Source of the DNA: Mycobacterium colombiense
GTDB taxonomy: Bacteria; Actinomycetota; Actinomycetes; Mycobacteriales; Mycobacteriaceae
Direction of reading: 5' to 3'
DNA length: 64,000 bases
Assembly: GCF_003284975.1 (NCBI RefSeq)
Contig: NZ_QMEU01000017.1
Coordinates: forward strand, 1 to 64,000
The position numbers and the translations under genes are program-made. Every line of letters starts with the position of its first letter. The stretch's first letter is position 1. Below are positions 54,153-62,808 of this stretch, piece by piece. The notes under the pieces were generated by a model. That model did no database searches and had not been told where the DNA came from. It was given only the letters and a program-made list of their open reading frames with translations.

Positions 54153-55394
54153 CTAGTTGTGGTCGGGCTGGGGTCGACTCAACACCTCGATACCCGGAAG
54201 CGTCTTGCCCTCAAGGTATTCCAGCGACGCTCCCCCACCGGTCGAGATGTGCGAGAAGTCGGCCTCCGGGATGCCCAGTGCGCGCACCGCGGCCGCGGAG
54301 TCCCCGCCGCCCACCACGCTGAACGCGCCCTTGCCGGTGGCCGCGGCGATCGCCTCGGCGACGCCCTTGGTGCCCGCGGCGAAGGCCGGGAACTCGAACA
54401 CCCCCATCGGCCCGTTCCAGAACACGGTTTCGGCGTTGGACAGCAACGTGGTGAACCGTTTGACCGAGCCCGGGCCGATGTCCAGGCCCATCACGTCGTC
54501 CGGGATGGCGTCGGCCGCGACGGTCTGCGGTGTCGCGTCGGCGGCGAACTTGTCGCCCACCACGATGTCCACCGGCAGCCGCAGCACGTCGACATAGGTG
54601 TCCAGCAGCCCGCGGCAGGTGTCCACCATCTCGGTCTCCAGCAGCGACTTGCCGACCGAGAAACCTTGCGCGGCAAGGAAAGTGAAGCACATGCCGCCGC
54701 CGATGACGATGCTGTCGGCCTTGGTGGCCAGCGATTCGATGACACCGAGCTTGTCGGACACCTTCGACCCGCCGAGCACCACCGCGTAGGGGCGTTTGGT
54801 GGAGCTGGTCAACTGCTCCAGCACGGCGATCTCCTCGGCCACCAGCGTGCCGGCGTAGTGCGGCAGCAGGGTGGCGATGTCGTACACCGACGCCTGCTTG
54901 CGGTGCACAACGCCGAAGCCGTCGGAGACGAAAGCCCCTGTCGGGCCGACCAATTCGGCCAGCTGGCGGGCCAGCGCCAGGCGCTCGCCGTCGTACTTGC
55001 TGGTTTCGCGGCTATCGAAACGGATGTTCTCCAGCAGCAGGACGTCGCCGTCGGTCAGACCCTCGGCGCGGGCCAAGGCGTCGGTGCCCACGACGTCGCC
55101 GGCCAGCTGGACGTGCCGGCCGAGTTGCTCACCGAGTGCGGTGGCAACGGGCGCCAGCGACAGCTTCGGGTCGGCTCCGTCCTTGGGCCGGCCGAGGTGC
55201 GCGGTGATCACCACCTTGGCGCCCGCCTCGACCAACGCCTTCAGCGTCGGCACCGAGGCGGTGATGCGGCCGGCGTCGGTGATCTTCCCTTGCGAACCAG
55301 ACCAGTCCAGCGGCACGTTCAGGTCGGAGCGCACCAGCACGCCGCGTCCGGAAACCCCCTCGGCGAGAAGGTCTTTCAGAGTGTGGACGGCCAC
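54153..55394 (-). CDS. pgk: Phosphoglycerate kinase
   Basis: This 413-residue enzyme makes ATP and 3-phosphoglycerate. RSDLNVPLD near residues 22-30, [12 protein letters not shown] near 65-76, the nucleotide-binding [17 protein letters not shown] near 202-218 and [13 protein letters not shown] near 363-375 are present. The start used is GTG/ATG at 55394, 3 bases after the gap stop. Confidence 0.97.
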   Translation of the reverse strand: MAVHTLKDLLAEGVSGRGVLVRSDLNVPLDWSGSQGKITDAGRITASVPTLKALVEAGAKVVITAHLGRPKDGADPKLSLAPVATALGEQLGRHVQLAGDVVGTDALARAEGLTDGDVLLLENIRFDSRETSKYDGERLALARQLAELVGPTGAFVSDGFGVVHRKQASVYDIATLLPHYAGTLVAEEIAVLEQLTSSTKRPYAVVLGGSKVSDKLGVIESLATKADSIVIGGGMCFTFLAAQGFSVGKSLLETEMVDTCRGLLDTYVDVLRLPVDIVVGDKFAADATPQTVAADAIPDDVMGLDIGPGSVKRFTTLLSNAETVFWNGPMGVFEFPAFAAGTKGVAEAIAAATGKGAFSVVGGGDSAAAVRALGIPEADFSHISTGGGASLEYLEGKTLPGIEVLSRPQPDHN

Positions 55395-55397
55395 GGT

Positions 55398-56795
<1,398 letters not shown>

Positions 56796-57539
56796 ATGGC
56801 GAAGCAACCGACAGTCGCCGCCGATGGACTCGAGTCGTCGGTCGCCAACCGGGCAGAACACGGCCCGGTCAGCCGGTCGGTGGTTTTGCAGTGTGCGTTG
56901 CGATTGGTCGATCGTGACGGTGCGGATGGATTGTCGATGCGGCGTCTGAGTGAGGCGGTGGGCCGGGATCCGACGGTGATCTATCGGCATGTGCCGAATA
57001 AGGCGGCGCTGCTCGACGGGATCGCCGAGATCGTGTTGGGCCAATTGCGGGTGGACACTGCGGACCCGGACTGGGCCGGGCAGCTGCGTGCGGTGGCGCA
57101 TGATTTCCGCCGACTGGCCCTCGAGCACCCGAATGTGGTGCCGCTGTTGGTCACTCGGCCACTAGCCACGCCGCTGGGGCAGCGGCCCCCGGGCATGCTA
57201 CGGCCACTGGAGGACGTCGTCGCGCTGCTCACGGCCGTCGGCTTCAGCGGCGTCGACGCGTTACACATCTACCGGGTGCTCTTCGGCTATCTGTATGGCC
57301 ACATCCTCACCGAGCTGCAGGAGGTCGTCGAACGACCCGAGGAGTCCGATGACGTGTTGCGCCTTGGGTTGCACCGACTGGCGATCACCGAGTTCCCTCA
57401 GGTGCGTGCGCTGGCTACAGCGCTCGGCTGCTACGACGGTGCAGCCGAACTCGACCGCGCTCTGGATGTGTTGTTCATCGGTCTGGCCGCCACCGTGCCG
57501 GCGCCGAGACGCTCTGCCCGCAAACGCGTCAGGAAGTAG
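56796..57539 (+). CDS. TetR/AcrR family regulator
   Basis: This 247-residue protein has its HTH at about residues 28-75 (VVLQCALRLVDRDGADGLSMRRLSEAVGRDPTVIYRHVPNKAALLDGI). The C-terminal domain is of the TetR_C type (LEHPNVVPLLVTRPLATP; HIYRVLFGYLYGHI), similar to tetracycline-repressor-like regulators of small-molecule responses. It has a 27-residue N-terminal extension and a basic tail (RRSARKRVRK). It starts 70 bp after the 15-bp palindrome and lies 6 bases before the CEOS-type gene, so the two form an operon. Confidence 0.9.
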   Translation: MAKQPTVAADGLESSVANRAEHGPVSRSVVLQCALRLVDRDGADGLSMRRLSEAVGRDPTVIYRHVPNKAALLDGIAEIVLGQLRVDTADPDWAGQLRAVAHDFRRLALEHPNVVPLLVTRPLATPLGQRPPGMLRPLEDVVALLTAVGFSGVDALHIYRVLFGYLYGHILTELQEVVERPEESDDVLRLGLHRLAITEFPQVRALATALGCYDGAAELDRALDVLFIGLAATVPAPRRSARKRVRK

Positions 57540-57545
57540 GCCGGC

Positions 57546-58721
57546 ATGGGTCAATTGCGTCTCGGTGTCATCGGCGCGACTTGCAAGGAGAACGAGCGCC
57601 GGCTGCCGATCCACCCGCGCCATTTCGACCGGATAGATGCCGACGTTCGCGCAGACATCTACCTCGAAGCGGGCTATGGGAAGTATTTTGGCGTCGCCGA
57701 TACGCAGCTGTCGGGTTGGGTGGCCGGAATCCGTTCCCGTGAGCAATTGATCGCCGAGTGCGACGTCATTCTGCTACTTAAGCCCCACGCCCGTGATCTG
57801 GCCGAGCTTCGTGACGGCCAGGCGCTGTGGGGCTGGCCGCACTGCGTGCAAGATGAGGAGTTGACGCAGCGCGCCATCGACGGTCGACACACGCTGATCG
57901 CGTTCGAGTCAATGAACCTGTGGAGTCGCAACGGTTCATTCAAATTGCATGTATTTCATAAAAACAACGAGATCGCGGGTTACTGCTCGGTGCTGCATGC
58001 CATGTCTATCGTCGGTTGGTCAGGCACCTACGGTCGCCGGTTGCGGGCCGTCGTCATCGGCTTCGGCGCCACCGCGCGAGGCGCGGTGACTGCGTTGAAC
58101 GCGCAGGGGGTGCACGACATCAACGTCCTCACCAACCGCAGCGTGACCGAAGTAGCCTCCCCGATTCATCCGGCCCGGATCGTCCACTTCGCTCAGGACC
58201 CGAACTCTCTCGACGGTTCGACGGAGCCTTTCGTGTCCACCCAGGGAGGCAGAGCGCCGCTCGCCGGATTCCTTGCCCGGCACGACATCATCGTCAACTG
58301 CGTGTTGCAGGACACCAACGCACCGCTGCTCTTTTTGGGCGACGCCGACCTCGCCGCACTACGCCCGAACAGCCTTATAATTGACGTATCTTGTGATGAG
58401 ACAATGGGTTTCAGCTGGGCGCGTCCTACCTCGTTTGCGCGGCCGACATTCTCCGTCGGGGCGAACGTCACCTACTACGCGGTCGATCACAGCCCGTCCT
58501 ACTTGTGGGATTCGGCGACCTGGGAGATCAGCGAGGCGTTACTCCCCTACCTGCGGACCGTGGTCGCCGGGCCTGAGAGGTGGCACGCCGATCAGACGGT
58601 GCGTCGGGCGATCGAGATCCTCGACGGGACTGTATTGAATCCAAACATCCTGTCCTTCCAAAATCGACGTACTGAATATCCGCATGCTCGTCGCGCGCGC
58701 GGCGGCCGACAATCGGCGTAA
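57546..58721 (+). CDS. N5-(carboxyethyl)ornithine synthase-type enzyme (AlaDH/PNT fold)
   Basis: This 391-residue protein is related to alanine dehydrogenase/transhydrogenase. The N-terminal domain has GATCKENERRLPIHPRHF near residues 10-27, GYGKYFGV near 43-50, LWGWPHCVQ near 94-102 and HVFHKNNEIAGYCSVLHAM near 135-153. The dinucleotide motif is GFGATARG at 172-179. ANVTYYAVDHSPSYLWDSATWEISEALLPYL is the C-terminal hallmark. CEOS enzymes reductively join pyruvate to the side-chain amine of ornithine or lysine with NADPH. The last 17 residues (after ILSFQNR) are basic and look unconserved. Some stretches (near 57950 and 58375) are clearly AT-richer than the neighbourhood. Confidence 0.85.
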   Translation: MGQLRLGVIGATCKENERRLPIHPRHFDRIDADVRADIYLEAGYGKYFGVADTQLSGWVAGIRSREQLIAECDVILLLKPHARDLAELRDGQALWGWPHCVQDEELTQRAIDGRHTLIAFESMNLWSRNGSFKLHVFHKNNEIAGYCSVLHAMSIVGWSGTYGRRLRAVVIGFGATARGAVTALNAQGVHDINVLTNRSVTEVASPIHPARIVHFAQDPNSLDGSTEPFVSTQGGRAPLAGFLARHDIIVNCVLQDTNAPLLFLGDADLAALRPNSLIIDVSCDETMGFSWARPTSFARPTFSVGANVTYYAVDHSPSYLWDSATWEISEALLPYLRTVVAGPERWHADQTVRRAIEILDGTVLNPNILSFQNRRTEYPHARRARGGRQSA

Positions 58722-58781
58722 GCTCATCGCTATCGAGCAGCTCGGTCGCGAGCGAACATGCTCGACTACAAAGGAATTTCG

Positions 58782-58940
58782 ATGACTCCGCTCACATCGG
58801 CCCGTACTCCCTACGATATTCGTCTCCAGCTCGTCACGGACACCATCAGCGCGCACTCCAAGCTGGGCGATGACGCGGCAGTCAAGCTCGCGGTGCATGT
58901 TTTGGCTGCACTGAACTCGATACCCGAAAGGGTGCGCTAG
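58782..58940 (+). CDS. 52-residue conserved-looking small protein (DUF6307-like)
   Basis: This protein of 52 residues begins MTPLTSARTPYDIRLQLV and ends VLAALNSIPERVR. ATG 58782 has AAGGAA five bases upstream; an in-frame ATG at 58758 lacks one. It is amphipathic and helical, with no Cys, signal peptide or membrane segment. It resembles short actinobacterial proteins of the DUF6307 type (from memory). It follows the CEOS-type gene by 60 bases and is followed by a hairpin, so it is probably the last gene of the TetR-CEOS operon. Function unknown: a binding partner or small regulator is as likely as a modified peptide. Confidence 0.7.
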   Translation: MTPLTSARTPYDIRLQLVTDTISAHSKLGDDAAVKLAVHVLAALNSIPERVR

Positions 58941-58949
58941 CAACGGCAC

Positions 58950-58998
58950 GGCCCGTTCAACACCCAACGGCCGCAAGGGTTCCCGTTGTTGGGCGTTT
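58950..58998 (+). terminator. Terminator-like hairpin after the 52-residue ORF
   Basis: CCCAACGG pairs with CCGTTGTTGGG (3-nt bulge) around an about 11-nt loop and is followed by CGTTTCTTTCG. This combination of stem and T-rich tail is the closest to a classical intrinsic terminator in the window and marks the end of the TetR-CEOS-small protein unit. Confidence 0.6.
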
Positions 58999-59063
58999 CT
59001 TTCGTCCGCTGATCCCGACATGGATGCGCCACACTGTGCGAGCGATACTTTTCCACGCCGGGT

Positions 59064-59078
59064 GTCAACGCTGTTGAC
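59064..59078. promoter_or_regulatory. Second copy of the TetR-type palindrome, upstream of WS/DGAT
   Basis: GTCAAC-GCT-GTTGAC repeats the 56711-56725 palindrome with identical arms, and both are followed by CTACG-N-CG. TTGACC (59074-59079) could be a -35 with TAGGCT at 59099 as -10 (19-bp spacer). It lies about 187 bp before the acyltransferase ATG. Confidence 0.65.
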
Positions 59079-59264
59079 CTACGTCGATGCCAACAGTGTA
59101 GGCTGACCGAAGTACCGTCGGCACGAACTGCATGGCATGCCGGCGATCACGAATCACCTTGCGGCTACGCGCTTGGACCGTCACTGCTCAGAGCAACGGG
59201 AAGATTCGCCGGCAAGCTTTGAGCTGACAACTCGGATATACGGATATACGGATGGAGCAGCATG

Positions 59265-60767
59265 ATGCAACGATTGACCGGCCTGGACGGTGTCACGCTG
59301 CACGGTGAAACGTCCGTAATGCCCACCCACGTGACGGCAGTGTTGTTTTGCGGCCCCGAGGCGCAGGGCGAAACGACCGCCGCGGCGATTTACAAGCTGC
59401 TGGCTGAGCGCACTGCGGCGATACCAGACTTTCGGCAGCGCCTGCTCACCAGAGCTTTCGGATTGGGTCAGCCGTCATGGATCGAGGACCCCGCGTTCGA
59501 TGTCCACAACCATCTGCATTGCGTCCGGCTGGCCGAACCCGGCACTACGCACGAGTTGACCACACTCATCGGTGAACTGCATGCGCAGCCCCTGGACCGC
59601 CGCCGCCCGCTATGGGACGCCTGGGTCGTGCAGGGCCTCGCCGACGGCAGACTCGTCGTGTTGATCAAGTTCTCCCACGCCATGACCGATGGGGTGGGCG
59701 CAGTGACGTCGATGCTGCCTGAACTGATGACTGTTGATGCCCAGACCGAATTTGCAGCAGCACCCGCGCGGACCCGGGCCACGATGCCAGGCGCGGCCGC
59801 GAGGGTATGGGACGCGATCGACGAGGTCGCGGCCAACACCGCCGTGGGCGTCCGGATCGCCGTCAGGTTGGGTCCCGTCGCGGTGAAGTCGGCGATAGCA
59901 ACCGCGCTGGGATCGGTACGCCAGCTCCTCCCGGGTGTCGATCCGCGATGCCCCGATGGTGGGGATGTTGGAGAGGACGAGAATTCGCCGCGAACACAGC
60001 TGAACGCACCGCTCACCGGGCGACGCAGCGTTGCCTTCGCCGCGTTGGCCATGGACGACCTGCGGGCCATCACCGCAGCGTTCGATGTCACTGTCAACGA
60101 TGTTTTCCTGACCGCAACGGCATCGGCGCTGCGCCGATGGTTGGCAACCCACGACACGGTGCCCAGTCGCCCGCTGCGCACCATGATGCCTATCTCGACA
60201 CGAGGTAGCGATGGCGACGCGTCTAATAGTTGGTCACCGGTGCTCGTCAAATTGCCGGTCGATCTGGCCGATCCGACACAACAGCTGGCCAGCATTCACG
60301 ACGCGACCTCCAGGATCAAGGACGGGCGACGCGCGGTGCCGCCCGTCAACCTCGCCGATGTCATAGATCTCGTCCCACCCGTGGTCATCGCCCTGGCGAT
60401 GGGTGTGTACACCGGCCTGAGACTGTCGCGATTCCACTCGCCGGTCGCCCATGTCATCACGTCCAACGTTCCGGGCCCCAGCGACGAAATCTATTGCGCC
60501 GGAGCGCATGTGCTGGGTATTCACGCGCTGGCCCCGCTGTTTGAGGGCTCCAATCTCAACATCACCGCCGTATCCTATGACGGCACCCTGACCGTGGGCA
60601 TCGTCGCGTGCCCCGACAACGTGGATGACGTCGCATCGGTCGCTAGCGCCATCGAAGACGTGGTCGATGAACTGAAAATTGCCGCCGACAAAAAGTCCGG
60701 CCGGAGCGCGGGCTTGTCTCACTTCCGCGAGTCGGAAACCACCATGAATCGCACTGCCACAACGTAA
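59265..60767 (+). CDS. WS/DGAT-family acyltransferase with SHxxxDG active site
   Basis: This 500-residue protein of the wax-ester synthase/diacylglycerol acyltransferase family (mycobacterial Tgs-like) starts MQRLTGLDG. The N-terminal acyltransferase domain has PLWDAWVVQGLADGR near residues 115-129. The active-site block is SHAMTDG at 137-143, where the usual motif is HHxxxDG; the second, catalytic His is kept but the first is Ser. The C-terminal DUF1298 domain (about 300-480) has MPISTRG, VITSNVPGPSDEIYCAGA and LNITAVSYDGTLTVGIVACPD. GGAG seven bases before ATG 59265 decides the start (ATG 59262 is in frame). The product could be triacylglycerol, wax ester or another acyl ester. Confidence 0.9.
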   Translation: MQRLTGLDGVTLHGETSVMPTHVTAVLFCGPEAQGETTAAAIYKLLAERTAAIPDFRQRLLTRAFGLGQPSWIEDPAFDVHNHLHCVRLAEPGTTHELTTLIGELHAQPLDRRRPLWDAWVVQGLADGRLVVLIKFSHAMTDGVGAVTSMLPELMTVDAQTEFAAAPARTRATMPGAAARVWDAIDEVAANTAVGVRIAVRLGPVAVKSAIATALGSVRQLLPGVDPRCPDGGDVGEDENSPRTQLNAPLTGRRSVAFAALAMDDLRAITAAFDVTVNDVFLTATASALRRWLATHDTVPSRPLRTMMPISTRGSDGDASNSWSPVLVKLPVDLADPTQQLASIHDATSRIKDGRRAVPPVNLADVIDLVPPVVIALAMGVYTGLRLSRFHSPVAHVITSNVPGPSDEIYCAGAHVLGIHALAPLFEGSNLNITAVSYDGTLTVGIVACPDNVDDVASVASAIEDVVDELKIAADKKSGRSAGLSHFRESETTMNRTATT

Positions 60768-60838
60768 TCGCGGACGGTGAAGCAGGATGGCGCGATAATC
60801 AAGACCCGCGAAACCCTAACACCCGGAATGAGGCCACA

Positions 60839-61219
60839 ATGAGGAACTCTGACCACGCAAAGCGAAAGACATTCCGCGAGAATGTGATCCACGTGGGTGT
60901 GGGCTTCCTTGCCAAGGAGCGTCGGCACGTTACACAAACGTTGTCCACGCTCGAGGCGCAGCTAGGCAGATGGGATCCTGACGATGTGGACATCGAAGTC
61001 ACCCTGCAGGACCGCGGCGGCAAGGAACAGCGCATCACGTTGCGTACAACCCTGCCCGGCCATCCACTACTCGTCGCGGTCGCGGAAAATCCGGACATCA
61101 CCCGTGCTCTGTGCGATGCAAAGCGCGAATTGACACGGCAACTGGAACACCAGAAGTCCACACACGATCCGATGAACAATCGCCGCCTTCGGCGCGCGAC
61201 CATCCGCCATCCGGACTAG
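60839..61219 (+). CDS. Ribosome hibernation-promoting factor-like protein (HPF/RaiA, S30AE type)
   Basis: This 126-residue protein matches the short HPF/RaiA (sigma-54 modulation, S30AE) fold. A beta-alpha-beta-beta-beta-alpha pattern runs over residues 15-105 (VIHVGVGFLAKERRHVTQTLSTLEAQLGRWDPDDVDIEVTLQDRGGKEQRITLRTTLPGHPLLVAVAE). A long basic helix follows, DAKRELTRQLEHQKSTHD, with a basic tail. It lies 71 bases after the acyltransferase and is probably cotranscribed. Assignment is by fold pattern, so it is less certain than most. Confidence 0.72.
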   Translation: MRNSDHAKRKTFRENVIHVGVGFLAKERRHVTQTLSTLEAQLGRWDPDDVDIEVTLQDRGGKEQRITLRTTLPGHPLLVAVAENPDITRALCDAKRELTRQLEHQKSTHDPMNNRRLRRATIRHPD

Positions 61220-61380
61220 CTCCAACCTTTCGACGTCGTCCGGCACGCAAGGAAAGTCGCGCGCTCGGGTGCTCCGGAGCCCAGTGGATTCATCGCGATC
61301 ACGCCCGGCCATCTGTCCATCACCACAAGAGGCTCGCCCCTCGGCGCAATCCCCGATACCGCACGGTGGGGATGGCGCCG

Positions 61381-62808
61381 TCAGTCACGGCCACGCTTGC
61401 GCAGCCACCCCAGCGCCGCCGTGGCGGCGTAGTAGCCACAGAGGCCGTGGATGCCGGCTCCCGGCGGCGTTGATTGCGAGCACAGGTAGACGCCGGGCAC
61501 GCCGGTCGCGTACGGATTGACCGAGACGCGCGGCCGCAGGATGACCTGGAGCCCGTCGTTGGCGCCGCCGATGATGTCGCCGCCGATGTAGTTGGGGTTG
61601 TAGGCCGCCAGGTCGGCGGTGCCGGTGCTCACCGTCGCGACGATGCGGTCGCGGAAGCCCGGGGCGAACCGCTCGATCTGGTCGGTGATGATCTCGGTGG
61701 CGTCGCCGGTGTAGCCGAACGGCACGTGGGCGTAGGCATAGATCGGATTGATATTGCCCGCCGAGCGCGACGGGTCGGCCAGATACTGCTGTCCGAGGAT
61801 GATGAACGGCCGCCGGTACATCCGTCCTTGCGCCCGCTCGCGTTCGCTGTGTGCGACCTCGGCGAAGGTCCCGCCCAGATGCACGGTGCCGGCGTGAGCG
61901 CAGTCGGAACTGGTCCACGGAATGTCACCCTCGACGGCGTAATCGACCTTGAATGCCGACGAGCCCTGGCGGTACCGCTCATACGATCGCTTGATCCGCG
62001 CGGGCATGACGTCGCCGTAGATCTGCAGTGCCGCGGCGGGAGTCAGGTCGAGCATGACGATGTCGGCGTCGGGAATGTCGTTGCGGCTGGTCACGGTGAC
62101 GCCAGTGGTGATCGCGGCGCCGTATTCGTCCAGCACGGCTGCCAGCGCCGCGATGATTGACCCCGATCCGCCCTCAGCCACCGGCCAGCCGTAGTGGTGC
62201 CCGCTGGCCATGAACATCAGCGCCATCGCGGCCGTCAGCGGCCGGTCCAGCCGGGTGTAGGCGTGCGCGGCCTGGCCGCCGTACAGCGCTCGTACGCGCT
62301 CGGTGCGAAACCACCGAGCCATCACCGTGGCCGGCAGCATCGCGCGCGGTCCGAAGGCAGCGAGCCGGATGGGGTGATGCGGAACATGCAGTACCGGGCG
62401 CATCAGGTCTTGGCACAGCTCGTCGAAGCCGGCGGCGAGATCGCCCACGGCGAGCCGCCACCGCCGTCCGTCGGAGCCCATCTCGGCCACGGTTCGGTCG
62501 ATCGACCGATACAGCAACGCCGCAGTGCCGTCGTCCAGCGGATGCGCGCAGTCGACCTCCGGCCATTTCCAGGTCAGCCCGTATCGATCCAGGCCGATTT
62601 CATCCCAGAACGGTGAGCCCACTGCCATCGGATGCGCCGCCGCGCAGACGTCGTGGGTCACCCCGGGCACCGTCAACTCGGCCGAGCGCGCTCCCCCGCC
62701 GACCGTCTCGCGCGCCTCCAGCACCTGCACGTCGACGCCGTCGCGGGCGAGCCGGATGGCCGCGGCCAGGCCGTTGGGCCCGGCGCCGACGACGACCGCC
62801 CTAGTCAC
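61381..62808 (-). CDS. FAD-dependent NAD(P)/phytoene-desaturase-like oxidoreductase (Rv1432-like)
   Basis: This 475-residue flavoprotein has the N-terminal dinucleotide motif VVGAGPNGLAAAIRLARDG near residues 6-24 and EARETVGGGARSAE near 31-44. The C-terminal FAD block is PGVYLCSQSTPPGAGIHGLCGYYAA near 439-463. It belongs to the carotenoid desaturase/amine oxidase superfamily; the substrate is unknown. It corresponds to Rv1432 and overlaps the following membrane-protein gene by 8 bases (shared operon). The 161-bp gap to the left holds a GCTCCGGAGC palindrome at 61271-61280 but no gene. Confidence 0.9.
   Translation of the reverse strand: MTRAVVVGAGPNGLAAAIRLARDGVDVQVLEARETVGGGARSAELTVPGVTHDVCAAAHPMAVGSPFWDEIGLDRYGLTWKWPEVDCAHPLDDGTAALLYRSIDRTVAEMGSDGRRWRLAVGDLAAGFDELCQDLMRPVLHVPHHPIRLAAFGPRAMLPATVMARWFRTERVRALYGGQAAHAYTRLDRPLTAAMALMFMASGHHYGWPVAEGGSGSIIAALAAVLDEYGAAITTGVTVTSRNDIPDADIVMLDLTPAAALQIYGDVMPARIKRSYERYRQGSSAFKVDYAVEGDIPWTSSDCAHAGTVHLGGTFAEVAHSERERAQGRMYRRPFIILGQQYLADPSRSAGNINPIYAYAHVPFGYTGDATEIITDQIERFAPGFRDRIVATVSTGTADLAAYNPNYIGGDIIGGANDGLQVILRPRVSVNPYATGVPGVYLCSQSTPPGAGIHGLCGYYAATAALGWLRKRGRD

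Larger units (their letters stand above)
58941..59264. other. 324-bp intergenic region before the WS/DGAT gene
   Basis: No supported gene. From left to right it holds a terminator-like hairpin (about 58950-58998), the second operator palindrome (59064-59078), a TAGGCT -10-like box at 59099-59104, and an 18-bp stretch of short repeats (CGGATATA twice plus CGGAT, about 59233-59253) just before GGAG and the start codon. The leader of about 150 nt is unusually long for the window. Confidence 0.6.

Noticed and set aside
58782..58940. The 52-residue protein as a RiPP precursor peptide
   Set aside because: No Cys, no leader/core pattern, no modifying enzyme apart from the CEOS-type protein, and it looks like a folded helical protein.
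59079..59264. DosR box or a riboswitch in the WS/DGAT leader
   Set aside because: No match to the DosR consensus GGGACT-type arms was found, and no riboswitch consensus was recognised. Only short repeats are seen.
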